From Parasponia andersonii (Eukaryota; Streptophyta; Magnoliopsida; Rosales; Cannabaceae), in the NCBI GenBank assembly GCA_002914805.1, contig JXTB01000121.1, positions 866,592 to 930,591 of the forward strand: a DNA stretch of 64,000 nt, written 5' to 3'. The first letter of the stretch is position 1, and the number at the start of each line of letters is the position of its first letter. A program made the position numbers and the translations under genes. This document shows, in pieces, positions 10,612 through 22,700 of the stretch. The notes under the pieces were generated by a model, which was not told the DNA's origin, did not search any database, and saw nothing but the letters and a program-made list of their open reading frames with translations.

Positions 10612-13533
10612 TCAAAATTCTTTGAACCGTTGCCGAAGAATGAATCTGTCTATGTTGTTTTCCCACCTAAGAGAGTTCCACCATTTTGAATCTCCTCTAA
10701 TTTCCTTGATGCTTAATGCGTCGTAGGCTAAGAGAGGAAGCTTCAATAACTTGGGACAGTTGCTCACCTCAATAATCTCCAAACCCCGCCAAGTGACTGC
10801 CTTTATACAAATACTCCTCAAATTGGCCATATTCCTCAGTTTTATGATTCTCAACTTTGGAAGCATCACGTGGCAATCAATTGCATATGTATTAGCTGTG
10901 TCATCCTTCAACATTCACTTACATTGATCTCTTCAAGGTTGGGGACGAAACGAAGTAAAGCGAAGGATATGAGACTGTTTAATCTTGGACAATCCACCAC
11001 TTCAATGATTTTTAACCTGCCAAGGCATCCTCTAGGGCTAATCCTCTCCAGCAGGATTTTCAAGTTTTTCAGGCGACTAAGTGTCAAACGCTCCAAATTT
11101 GGCAATGTACTTCTTGAGCATACGTCCCCATCTAATAGACTTACAAGGCAATCACAACTTGATATCGTCAGTGATTTCAAGTTTGACAGGCCTTTTAAGC
11201 TCTTCTTGGCAACAATATCCGACAACCCAATTATGCCTCTACATGTTACCAGGTCCAAGGCAATTGCAGGGCATAATAGCCCCTCAAGGCTTCTTTCCAA
11301 AAGATTAACCCCTCTGAGGATGACTCTTTTCTCATCAAGTGGAGCTGGCAAATAGCTTGACTCGCAGTTTCTTCGACTAATCCGTATGTTAAACTGTCTC
11401 AATTGTCTCAACCAATTACAGCCTAAGGCAAGGCAACCAACACTGTCCAGCCTTATGTGAAGAACTGAAAGTCTCTCTAATGTAATTAACTCATCAAAAG
11501 TTGCTTCCCTCTCTAATTCTACTTTACGTTTCATGTCCAACTTGGAAGCACTGAAAGACATATCCAAGATCTCAAGACTAGATAATCCTGATATGCTTAC
11601 TGCTTCAATGTTTTCTAAGTGGTGTGTGCGTGACAAGTTTAACTTTCTGAGATTGGTCAGCCTTCCAAATCCTTCTGGTAATTCTCTTATTCGAGTCTCA
11701 CAAAGATCACGTACTTGGAGTTCATGAAAAGCTCCAAGTTTGGGTAGCATTTCTAGAGCATAAAAATCTCTCAAAAGAAGAGCACGAAGCTCCCTTATTT
11801 GATAAACAGAATTAGGCAAGCTAGTTATGAGCGTTCTGCTTAAATTTAGAACTCTTGTTGCTCTAATTGCTTGAAAAAAGCCAGAAGGTATTTTTCGAAG
11901 AGGATTACCTTGGAGAAACAAAACATTGAGCTTTGATGATCCTCACCATCGATGAGGCAATTGCGTTGTGTGGTTGTTCATAAATGATACTCTACTGAAA
12001 GATTCTTGAAGCTTGTCTGGCATTTCTTGCAATCAGTTGCTGCATTGACAGGAAAACCCGATTTCAGGTTCATTTGAGGATATCCATATGGCGAAGCCCC
12101 TCAAAATACCATGGATCTTTACAGTTCCAACATCATCACCCTCTTCTAACATGCACGAGTCCTTCAAATGTTCAATTAAAGCAATCCCATTATCGAATGT
12201 TTCCTCTAAAGTTTGATGCCCAACAATAAGTTCATCAGCAATCCAACAATGCACTAGTTCACTTGCTTTTATTGAGTAGTTTTCAGGGTACAAAGAGCAG
12301 TATAAGAAGCACCACCGAAGAATCTTACTTGGCAGTGAGTAGTAGCTCAACTTCAGTGAGTCAAACACCTCGATGCTCCCAAACTGCGTGCACGAACGTT
12401 TCAACTGACGTAGAGTGTCCCTCCAAAGCTGAACCATCGGCTTTTTACTCATTGACTTCGCCATTGTAATAATCGCCAATGGTAATCCGCAGCATTCCCT
12501 CGCAACTTCTCTTGCCAGAGGATACACATCTTCTAACTTTACTACATCACCTGCAATTCCTGCAAACAAGTCCCATGCCTCTTCGTCTTCCATAACATCT
12601 ACCTTCAAATCTATGTCCGTCATCATCTGCCTGCAAACATCAAGAAAACGAGTTGTAACTAGAATCTTACAGTTGTTTTGGCCATCACCATGTGGTATAC
12701 CAAGGATGTCCAGATCAATTTTCTCCCAGATGCTATCGAAAACTAGCAGCAACTTTTTTCTCAGCAACAACTTCCCCAATAGTCTATTGGCCTTCCTGTC
12801 TATGCTCTCTTCAGCATCCAATTCTAAATTCACCCTCTTCGCAACTTGACTTTGAACGTCTTTCAGATTCAAGTCTTTAGTTGCTGAGATCCATATGACC
12901 ACATCAAACGGTTCTCTCATGGAAAAGGACTCGAGTTTGTTGTTCAAATTCTTGGCAAGCAGAGTCTTCCCGACTCCTCCCATTGCCCAAATACCAACTT
13001 TGCCAAAGCGATCATCGTCTAATAATTGCAAAAGTTGCTCTAACCTCTGCTGCGCCTTTTGTCCAACAAGTGGTTGAGCCTGCAGTCTCTCTACTGGTTT
13101 GATAGGAGGCTTTCGTACGTATTTCAACTTCGAAAAGCTGCAGGAGTTTATTAGTTGCTTCAGCTCAAAGCAGAGCTTTCTTGCGATTAGACTGAGTTGG
13201 TATTGGCAGCACATGTTGCTCCAAGGATGGTTTCCATGGACACTGCTGGTAGCATTGGTTTGAGCTGCCTCGAGAAGAACTCGCTGGACTTCAAGCTCGA
13301 GCTTCTCAAACATTTTGGAGCCACTGATTAGTCTGTTGTGTTGGAGACCACCCTTCCATTCTCCCTATGCTAATCTCCTCATTTACGTCATTCTTCAGCC
13401 GCGTAAGTTTCTCCATTTCATCATGCAGAGATTTGATATTCCCATGGAAATTTCTGAGGGTGGAAAGCATCGAAAAGACGAAGCTGAAGGTACACCTACC
13501 AACTTCAACAATGGCTCCACCTAAAGAGTCCAT
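10612..13533 (-). pseudogene. Broken CC-NBS-LRR disease-resistance gene
   Basis: Minus strand, paralogous to the intact NLR at 19753. The ATG is at 13533 (MDSLGG), followed by a coiled-coil start. A 1-base shift near 13310 breaks the frame. The NB-ARC frame (13313-12033) keeps the P-loop GIWAMGGVGKT, RNBS-B CKILVTTR, GLPLA and FLYCSLYPE, but kinase-2 reads LLLVFDSIW (second Asp lost) and the MHD site reads IHG. Two in-frame stops follow, at 12033 and near 11950, then an LRR frame (11921-10908) and a second frameshift before the last LRRs (10914-10612, ending in TGA). The parts line up in order with the intact copy, so this is a decayed gene rather than one with introns. Confidence 0.85.
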
Positions 13534-14614
13534 GGTTAAGGAATTATAGCTCTTCAAACTAAAGCTTATATTTTATACACAGGTTCAACCAAGAAAAAGC
13601 AAAAGAGACAAAAATGAGGCGTTGAAACAAGAACAAGAGGATAAATATTGGCTTAGTCAAGCTTCCAATCAATCTCCAGATAGTTAGGAAATTTCATGTC
13701 GTTTGTTTTACTTTGTTCTTTTCACCATTGTTTTTGGAGGAAGCCTTTGGTTTACTCAGCCAAGGGTAGAACAAAGGTCCCAAAATGACCAGTGTTTCCC
13801 TCAAAATCAATTGGTCACGTAACAAAATGTTATTGGGTTAGATACATTAATAACTCATGAGAGGGGGGTTTGAATCACATCTTTAAAGCATATATACCAC
13901 AAGAAATGTGATTTGACTTTCTAGGAATATTGTTATGGCCCCTTGTTACATACAAGGAGTGACAAACTTCGGTCTTGTTCTGCCGACCAACTTGGATATC
14001 TCTCCTTAAATTCCTATGCAAAACGATCACGAAAAGCATATGATGCTACACAAACTAATTTATCGAGTAAAAGTTTCAGTAATGTGAAAAACTAGTTTAT
14101 GTGATTTAAGAATTGCATTTATATAACTTAAGCACCAAATTTTTGTGCTTCAAAAATGTTAATTAAGCCGATGAAGTAACGTGAGTTTGGCTAATCTTCG
14201 TTATGCATTTTACATTAACATGTCCTGATTTATATGTTTCTTGAAATACTGGCCCAGCGTATCTTCCTCTGCTTTTTATGGTTTTTATGAGGACGACACC
14301 CAATAATGTGGGAATATTTATCAAGAGATTATATACATATATGTATGTATATGTTACATGATTTGGATGTGCAAAGTTATATTATTATATTCAAAATCAC
14401 ATCAATTATGTGCAAAGTTACATCTACATGAACAAAATAGCTATTTTATGTCACTATACATATGTATATCAAATTTCCATTTTTGCTTCTACCAGAAGAA
14501 GAGAAAAAAATGATAATTCTCTTCCATTGAATAAAACAGGTTTTTGGTTGTATAATTATTATTACCATTTTCGTTACGAGAGAAGCAGCCACGGTTCATT
14601 CGTTATATGTCTTT
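13534..14614. other. Upstream region of the broken NLR; no gene seen
   Basis: AT-rich sequence with short open frames only. A small (TATA/TGTA) tract lies near 14330-14353. Nothing recognisable. Confidence 0.4.
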
Positions 14615-14945
14615 GTTCTTGCTATTTGTCGTTTATGTAGTTTGATGATTATTGTCGGTTACATAATACTTTCCCTAGTAACAAACGTCGAGGTCAAGCA
14701 GATTGTCGTCTTATGTTATTGTCATTCATATGAGATATTGCCGTTTATATTATGTTGCCGTTTGTAAAGGTATTGTCGTTCCTATTATACGTTCGCACGG
14801 TTTTTGTCGTTTATATGCTACTGTTGTCTGTGAAAACGTCATTTCTCCGCGTAATTATAGATGTTAAATTTCTTGTCGTTCAATGGATACTTCATATTAG
14901 GAATCGTCGTATTTGAAGCTATTGTCGTTTGCAACTGTTGTCTTT
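14615..14945. repeat. Degenerate repeat with a TTGTCGTTT core
   Basis: The word attgtcgtt and close variants recur about a dozen times in 330 bases. The regular part has starts near 14702, 14718, 14737, 14754 and 14772, a spacing of 16-19 bases. The flanks between cores are poorly conserved, so it looks like an old 17-18-bp minisatellite. Confidence 0.55.
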
Positions 14946-15508
14946 CTTCTTTTCCTTTTTTAATTTAGTCCTATATTTAGTCTTGCAAAATTATCTAAAT
15001 CGCATTTTTGGTCTACTTTCAAAGAATCTTAGACTTGGTTCCAAAATGAATTATGTTTGTGTCTTTGTTTGGTTCTTGAACTTTCAAATGCTACAATTTT
15101 TTATCCTTAATTGTTTCCAATCCTCAATTTTGATCTTAGATCTCAATTTAAACAATTTGTTATAAACTAAGAAAATAATAAAAACATAGTTTGTGGATCA
15201 AAATGAGACAAACACAAAATTCATCGCCATATATGGGATATTTTAAATCAAGGACCATAATAGGATTTAGATTATTGCTGAGGACTAAAAATAGGGTTTA
15301 AAAAAACTTATAATATAGGCAATGTCTTCTTTGAGATGTGTCATCTTGACTTACTGTTGTTTGTGGGAGACTCAAATTTCAGTGATTATCATTCTATTAT
15401 TGTTTTGGGAAATTCTAGTGCAGAAGTGCAGAATGGACAAAAGCGTGTCGGAGGGGCAAAAGTCCTACACATTGGAGCATTTTTTCCTCCAAACCAGACA
15501 GCTCTTCT

Positions 15509-15732
15509 TGATAACAATACATAACAGAATCCTTATTCTTATACTAATCGCTTTGTTGTTCTTAGATTTCTGGTACTTTGAATTAAGTCTAAGTTAGTTT
15601 TAATTGTTGTAACATAGTAGATTTTCTAGGCTATATTTTTGGCTATATTTTGTATTTAAACACCATGATAATCAATAGAAAACTATCAGAAAATATTCAC
15701 AGCAATATCTCTCTTCACTCTTACCATCTTTA
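15509..15732 (+). repeat. 5' LTR of the 2.5-kb Copia
   Basis: 224 bp, TGATAACA...ATCTTTA, ending directly at the primer binding site. The 3' copy at 17773 matches it closely. A TATTTAAACACC string near 15654 is a plausible TATA region. Confidence 0.9.
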
Positions 15733-15763
15733 TGGTATCAAGAGCCTTTCCAAAACCTTCATT

Positions 15764-16366
15764 TTAACTTGGGGAGGATGATGGGTTGCGCAAGGACAAC
15801 TCTTTGTTGATGAGTTTTTCATGGAGTTCATCAAATGTGATGACCGTGTCGCGGCTATTGACAGCATCAATGACAGATTGAAAGGTGTCATCAAGACCAT
15901 CCAAAACTTTTTCAAGTAAGTCTTCATGATCAAGTGGTTTCCCAAGGGCGGCAAGTTCGTCAGCTTTAATCTTTATGGCTTGCATATAGTCGGTGACAGA
16001 TTGTGATCCTTTGGAGATGTTCTTCAAGTTGTCTTTGATTTGTTTGATATGGCCACGAGAAGGATGAGCATAAGTGTTGGCGAGAGTCTACCAAGCAGCA
16101 CAAGACGTTTTTAATTGAGTAATGAGCAGCACAAGGTTGGAGGATATCGTGCCAACGAGCGCTCCAAACAGAAGTTTATCTTGTCGCAACCATGTCTGAT
16201 ATGCAGGATTGGGGGAAACCGCATTGTGGACGGTGATGGTTGCAAGAGAAGGAGGATGAGAACCATCAATAAATTTGTGCAAGTCATGTCCGATGAGGAT
16301 TTGATGCTCTTCTTCGCAATGGCACGTGGGAACTTGTTCCATCTCATCCTACCCAAAACTTGGTAG
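15764..16366 (-). pseudogene. Inverted Copia gag fragment inside the plus-strand element
   Basis: The minus strand encodes a Copia gag of the Retrofit type: a start region with IDGSHPPSLATITVHN, then SPNPAYQTWLRQDKLLFGAL, then DYMQAIKIKADELAALGKP and EKVLDGLDDTFQSVIDAVN. One TAG interrupts it (after TSCAAW, about 16088-16090). The N-terminal end abuts the sense-strand RT at about 16366 and the C-terminal end abuts the PBS, so gag is backwards relative to the LTRs, PBS, PPT and pol. Confidence 0.9.
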
Positions 16367-17788
16367 GGTGTAAATGGATTTTTCGTACTAAATATTTGCC
16401 TGATGGTTCTGTTGAAAGGTACAAAGCACGTCTGGTTGCAAAAGGTTTTCATCAATGCCCGAGGGTTGATTACTCGAAAACTTTCAGTCCAGTAATCAAA
16501 CCTACCACTGTACGCCTGGTTCTTAGCCTAGCAATAAGCAACGGCTGGTCACTTGGATATCAATAATGCCTTTCTTCAAGGCACACTTTCAGAAGATGTG
16601 TTTATGTCTCAACCTCCAGGCTTCATTGATCGTGATAATCCTCACCATGTCTACAAGCTTTGCAAGGCCATCTACGGACTCAAACAAGCTCCACGCGCTT
16701 GGTATCATAAATTGCGCCAATTTCTTCTCACTTCCGGCTTTCATAACTCTATATCAGACGCCTCTCTGTTCATATTCAACACTCAAGGAGTTATTCTTTA
16801 TCTTCTTGTTTATGTTGATGATATCATTGTGACTGGAAACAACACTCAAGCTGTACATCATTTTCTACAGCAACTCTCTACACGATTCTCTCTAAAGGAT
16901 CTTGGCAATTTACACTACTTCCTAGGTGTTGAGGTGCTCTCACATGCTGATGGTTTGTTTCTCAGTCAATGAAAGTACATTGCTGATCTCCTTCAAAAGA
17001 CTCGTATGATTGAAGCAAAACTAGCCTCCACACCTCTAGCAATGAGTCCGCCTCTTACCTTGCATGCCGGTACTATATTATCTGATCCTACAGAGTATTG
17101 CACCATTGTTGGAAGCCTTCAGTATCTCTCATTGACCCGACCAAATATTGGCTACACGGTCAACAAACTCTCCCAATTCATGCATAAGCCAACGACTGAG
17201 CATTGGGCTGCTGTCAAATGCTTACTTCACTATCTCTGTGGCACTTTAGATCATGGCATAACACTTTGTCATAAGTCTTCTCTTGCTCTTCATGCATTCT
17301 CCGATGCTGACTGGGCTGGCAACAAGGATGATTTTACTTCTACCAGTGCTTACATTGTTTATCTCGGCCATAATCCTATCTCTTGGAGCTCTAAGAGACA
17401 GAGAACTGTTGCTCGTTCTTCAACCGAAGCTGAGTATCGATCAGTTGCTGCAATGGCTGCGGAACTACGATGGATTTATTCTCTCCTAACTGAACTTGGC
17501 ATCACTATTCCACATCAACCGGTGATTTATTGTGATAATGTTAGGACCACAAACCTTTGTGCAAATCCAGTGTTTCACTCGCATATGAAGCATGTTGCCT
17601 TGGACTATCATTTCATACGTGAACAAGTTCAAAATGGTCTACTCAGAGTCTCCCATGTCTCAGCTTCCGATCAGCTTGCCGATATACTCACCAAGCCGCT
17701 ATCTCGTCAACAATTCACCACCGTTACAAACAAGATTGGACTCACCTCAACACCGTCCATCTTGCGGGGGCATGATAACAATACATAA
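16366..17788 (+). pseudogene. Copia reverse transcriptase-RNase H, interrupted
   Basis: The plus strand encodes [20 protein letters not shown], then [11 protein letters not shown], then after a frameshift near 16545 (the bases around WSLRQLD are partly deleted) the RT core with [18 protein letters not shown] and the catalytic [13 protein letters not shown] at 16970-16972 interrupts the KYI region, and the same frame resumes with RNase H (DADWAGNKDD, SSTEAEYRSVA, CDNVRTTNLCANPVFH, DILTKPLS) to a stop inside the 3' LTR at 17788. Apart from one frameshift and one stop it is well preserved. The integrase that should precede it is absent. Confidence 0.92.
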
Positions 17789-18019
17789 TAGAATCCTTAT
17801 TCCTATGCTAGTCGCTTTGTTGTTCCTAGATTTCTGGTGCTTTGAATTAATCTAGGTTAGTTTTAATTGTTGTAACAGAGTAGATTTTAATTGTTGTAAC
17901 AGAGTAGATTTTCTAGGCTATATTTTTGGCTGTATTTTGTATTTAAACACCATGATAATCGATAGAAAGCTATCAGAAAATATTTACAGCAATATCTCTC
18001 TTCACTCTTACCATCTTTA
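17773..18019 (+). repeat. 3' LTR of the 2.5-kb Copia
   Basis: 247 bp. It matches the 5' LTR except for a tandem duplication of about 23 bp (taattgttgtaacagagtag twice) and scattered substitutions. Confidence 0.9.
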
Positions 18020-18024
18020 CTTCT

Positions 18025-19640
18025 AACATTGTCTTTTCATTGGGCAACTAGACAAAACAATGATATCTCGATTTATGATGGGACTAAAGTAGGGGTGAAT
18101 AAAATTTCCACTCGAACACATAAGCCACCCAACAAGGTGCACTATAAATTTTAAGCGAGTTTGGCATAGCTATAGATTATAAAAGAAATGCTTAGTTGTG
18201 CTAAGGAAAACAGTTAAATGTTTGATAAAATATAATTTTAATGTGTTGTAATTTGAAAAAATTGTATTAAAACATTTGATAAACAGCGTGATTAAGTAGT
18301 TGTATAAATATAAAATAATCAATATAAACATCGTTATCGTTGTATAACTATAATTTTAAAAGAGCTTATTAATAGTTTGTATAATTATGCATATTTTATA
18401 CAAAATAACGTAAATATATTTTGATTATGACCAAAAAAAAAATTCATTAACGTTTTTTAAAAATTTTAATAAGAAAATAAAAGTTAGAAAATTTGCAAGA
18501 TATTGGTTGGTTTAGTTGGTATTTGAAAATTTTAATGGGAGTATATTTGTCTATCTAAAATGTTCATTAAAGGAAATGACTAGCTTCGTGTTCAATCTAA
18601 AAGCCAAAACTACTTGAGACAACTTCAGCTATTGACTATAACTGTGGCATAAATTCTTCTAAAATCATTTTTTTGAGTTTTATCAAGCACATTTAAGCCC
18701 AGAATTGATGAGAAGGTCCTTTCAGCTTCTTTAAAACGTTAACCAAACTGGGGGAAATATATTTTCACAAGTGTCAAGTTTTAATAGGCTTCTTTTTTAT
18801 TAGACAAGTGTTTTGGCTTATTGTGATTTATGATTTGGTTTTACCGTTAGAATTTAATATTTAATTGGTTCATCTTATCTTTTAAATGTTATACTAATAT
18901 TTAAAGGCATGCTTTGACTAAACTATTTTTTTCACCGTTATGCACATTTGTATTTATGACAATATTTTTCTTTAAATAACAAGTTTCATTTAGTAAAGAT
19001 TTAACTGTATAATATCACCATTACCACATGTGTCTGCTAAAAAACATATGAAATCCACGAGAGGATTATGTAAACTTCCCGTAAGAGAAGTGATCTCACA
19101 CAAATTAGTATATAACCAAAATTAACCGGTCACACTACTGCGTTTTATAAGTTCCTTTCCTCAGGCACAAAAAGTTAGTGATTAAATTCTTCATTAAAAT
19201 ATGTTATAGGGACCTCAACAACAAAAGCTACTTCTTCATAGATTTTTATTCGATGTTTTAACATATGGTTACTGGAAAACGGCACTCTAAATTAAAATTG
19301 TCCAAACAAAAATAGCTCATAAAATTAAAAAATAATAATAATAACAATAAAGAAACAAACGGAACGGACGGTATTGCGAATGCTTCGACTTCTATACCAA
19401 GTATTACTTGAACGTGTGACGGTGTTTATTATTTAAATTCCTTATCTACTCAAATTATACAACCAAGAACTTTGTTCTTAGAAACCTATAGGAATCTACA
19501 TGACTAACATGGTATAAATCGACATAATTACTAGCTAGTGTTTAAAATATGTAACAGTCATACCAAGAAAATGAAACGTTTTTCGTTTTTCTAAATTTTT
19601 GTTTCTGTACTTCGTAGAAAAATCACCAAGTTTTCAAGTC
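18025..19640. other. AT-rich spacer upstream of the intact NLR
   Basis: No coding signal. Short inverted and A/T-rich stretches around 18170-18480 could be an old MITE, but no terminal repeats with a target duplication could be fixed. Confidence 0.35.
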
Positions 19641-19649
19641 AATTACTTG

Positions 19650-19657
19650 TATAAAAC
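19650..19657 (+). promoter_or_regulatory. Probable TATA box of the intact NLR gene
   Basis: TATAAAAC lies about 30 bases before a CT-rich likely start region (tctcattctcatctcattc, near 19680) and 96 bases before the ATG. Spacing and context fit a plant core promoter. Confidence 0.5.
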
Positions 19658-19752
19658 ATAGAAACTATAGGCTCTCTCATTCTCATCTCATTCATCAAGA
19701 GTTCATTAACAGGTGAAAGTACTTCTCCTTTCTATAGTCTGAAATTTCTGCT

Positions 19753-22700
19753 ATGGAATTTTTGGTTTCAATACTGAGTGCGGCAGTGGCCGAAACCGGT
19801 CGACTGTTTTTCAAATGCGTGTATTCCAACGTCACGAATGGGGTCACAGTGAATCCCAATGACTTGGAAAAGATGATGAAGGATCTCTTGGATCTTAAGA
19901 ATGATGTTAACCGTCAATTGGAGCTAGCTGAGGAAGATGGAAGATTGCCATTAACCCAAGTCAAAAATTGGCTCAGAGATGTGGAAGCGTTGGCGTCCAA
20001 GGTGGCGGCACACGACTTCGATGACGAAGACAGCAATAGAAGACTTTGTCTCAGCTTCAGCAACCGGATTAGGCCCAGAAGGGAAATGTTTGAGGAGGCT
20101 CAAAGATTGCTCAATGTTGGAAGCTTCCCAAATGGCATGGTCTATGGCATTAGCGTTTATGCGACCAGTACGGTTGAGTACGTTCCTGGACCTTCCATTG
20201 AGGATCAACCGACAGCATCGAGATCTTTAGACGAGTTGGTTAGAGTGTTGGACGACGAAAAGTACCGGCGAATTGGAGTTTGGGGCATGGCAGGGGTGGG
20301 GAAGACTACTTTGGTGAAGAACTTGAACAACAGGCTGAAGAGCAATGTTAATGGTATGGAGAAGCCTTTTAGTATTGTCATTTGGGTGACAGTGTCCAAT
20401 GATTCGGATACAAAGAGGGTCCAGATGCAGATGGCTGAGAGGCTCAATTTGGAGATGAAGATGGGAGAAAGCATTGAGAGAAGTGGCGGAAGACTACACC
20501 AAAGGCTTGAGAAGGAGGAAAGGTTTCTTCTTATTCTAGACGATGTAAGGCAGAGTATTGATTTGGATTGCTTGGGTGTCCCACAGCCTGAAACTCACAG
20601 AGGTTCCAAAATAGTATTGACGACTCGGTCTTCCGATGTTTGTCGACAGATGATGACTGACTTCGAACTCAAAGTGGATTCTCTCAGTGAGGAAGAGGCT
20701 TGGAAATTGTTTAGTAAAAGGGCAGGGGAGGTCGTAACTCTAGAGCATATTAAGCCATTCGCAGAGGAGGTTGCTAGAGAATGTTGTGGATTGCCTTTAG
20801 CTATTGTAACTGTGGAATCTGCAATGAGGGGAAAGCCAAAGGTGGAGCTTTGGAGACATGCCTTGAAAGAGTTGCGAAATTCGTCGGTTCCGCGTATAGA
20901 GGGCGTCAAGGATAAGGTCTATCATCCTTTGAAGTGGAGTTATGACTCATTGCAAGGTGACAACATCAAAGCTTGTTTCTTATATTGTGCTTTGTTTCCC
21001 GAGGATTTCCAAATCGAAGTAAGTGAGCTAGTGCAATGTTGGATCGCAGAAGGTTTGATAGAGGAACAACGAAACTTCAATGATTCTATCAAAGATGGAG
21101 TTTATTTCGTGGCTGAAACTCTCAAGGACTCGTGTTTGTTAGAAGACGGAGGCCGCGGGAGCACTGTGAGGATGCATGATGTCGTTCGAGATTTTGCGAA
21201 ATGGATTGCATCATCATTGGAGGCCGATTCTAGATCCCTAATCCGTTCTGGGAATGGTTTGTCAGAGATCTCAATAGAGGATTTATCTCAAGATCATTCT
21301 TTGCTTAGAAGAGTTTCTTTCATGCATAACAAAATCAACAGGCTACCTGCAGCTGATTCTGAGATGCCAATGCAGTGTCCGAAGGCCTCAACCTTGCTAC
21401 TACAACAAAATGTTCAACTTGAGATAGTTCCCCAAAAGTTCCTGCAAGGATTTCAAAAACTCAAGGTCTTGAATCTCGGTGCAACGGGGATCAGGTCATT
21501 GCCTCCTACTCTTCTTCATCTGGTTGAACTTCGTGCTCTTCTGCTAAGGGGCTGCCGCTTTCTTCAGGAGTTGCCTCCATTGGGAGCACTTCGTAGACTT
21601 CAGGTGCTTGATCTATGTCGTACTAGAATCAAAGAATTACCTGAAGAGATGATACACTTGATCAACGTAAGGCAAGTGAATCTATCTCACACTTACGTCC
21701 TAGAGAAATTTCAAACTGGAGTTGTGTCCGAATGGACTCATTTAGAGGTTCTAGATATGACACATAGTGGTTACCATTGGGGAACTACTACAGAAGAGGT
21801 CAAAGAAGGACAAGCAGCTTTACTCGAGCTCGTTCGCCATAAGCGCTTATCTTGCCTATCCATAACTTTGAAGAGCATCCCATTGTGGGACGCCGAATAT
21901 CTATCAACCTGGATAGGAAGACTAAGAAGATTCCAGTTCACAATTTCTCAGTTTGAATCTAAATCTTTCCGATCAAGAACTAGCCATGACAAGAGAAAGG
22001 TGATCGCAAACAGGTTTGATGTTATGAAATCTGATTGGATTGGGTGGTTGTTGATCAATGCAAGTTCTCTGGTATGGAATGAAAGTCTAGACCTCAACGT
22101 GATGACTGGATACTTAATATCAGATAGTGTTGGTGGTCCCTCTCATAGTTTTGATGCTCTAAAATCTCTAACTATCACAAGGTCTATAGGTAGATTGTCA
22201 GGACCTCGTATGACTGGTTACCAATGTGCTGACTTGCTCCCGAATCTAGAGGAACTTTGTCTCAATGATGTAAAGGATCTGCAAACCGTCTCGGAATTGG
22301 TTGACCATCTTTGGCTTTTACTCTCAAAGTTGAAATTGATTCAAGTATCCGAATGTCCCGGGATGGAGTATTTTTTTTCTTGTGGCACATTTAGCCGTCC
22401 AATGCCGGAACTAGAAGAAATCAAGGTGAGCTCTTGTAAAAACTTGAAGATGCTATTCGATTATCGCTTCGTTGTTCCAAACCTAAGGATGCTAGAATTG
22501 CATGCCATTCCGGGGATGAATAGTCTCTGCATTCCAGGAGAGCCATGGCCACGTCTAGAGAAGGTCGATGTCGTCAAGTGTCCCCAACTTACCAAGCTAC
22601 CTCTTGATATGGGAAATGCGAATACCATCAAGGAAATAAGAGGAGAATCAGCATGGTGGAGCAGTTTGATGAGGGATGATATAGAAACAAAGTATATGCT

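Larger units (their letters stand above)
15509..18019 (+). mobile_element. Complete 2.5-kb Copia insertion with target-site duplication
   Basis: Two direct LTRs (15509-15732 and 17773-18019) begin TGATAACAATACATAA and end ACCATCTTTA. The element is flanked by a perfect 5-bp duplication CTTCT at 15504-15508 and 18020-18024. The PBS (TGGTATCAAGAGC, 15733-15745) and a short polypurine tract (gcgggggc, about 17764-17772) are in plus orientation. The interior holds an antisense gag fragment and a sense RT-RNase H; protease and integrase are missing, so it cannot be autonomous. The LTRs share nearly all positions apart from a 23-bp internal duplication in the 3' copy (about 17870-17915). Confidence 0.93.

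Noticed and set aside
10870..11355. 161-codon plus-strand frame
   Set aside because: Antisense to the LRR part of the broken NLR; no recognisable motifs.
18620..18760. Possible hAT transposase C-terminus on the minus strand (ERTFSSILGLN-like)
   Set aside because: Only a few residues fit and the frame closes quickly; not enough to call.
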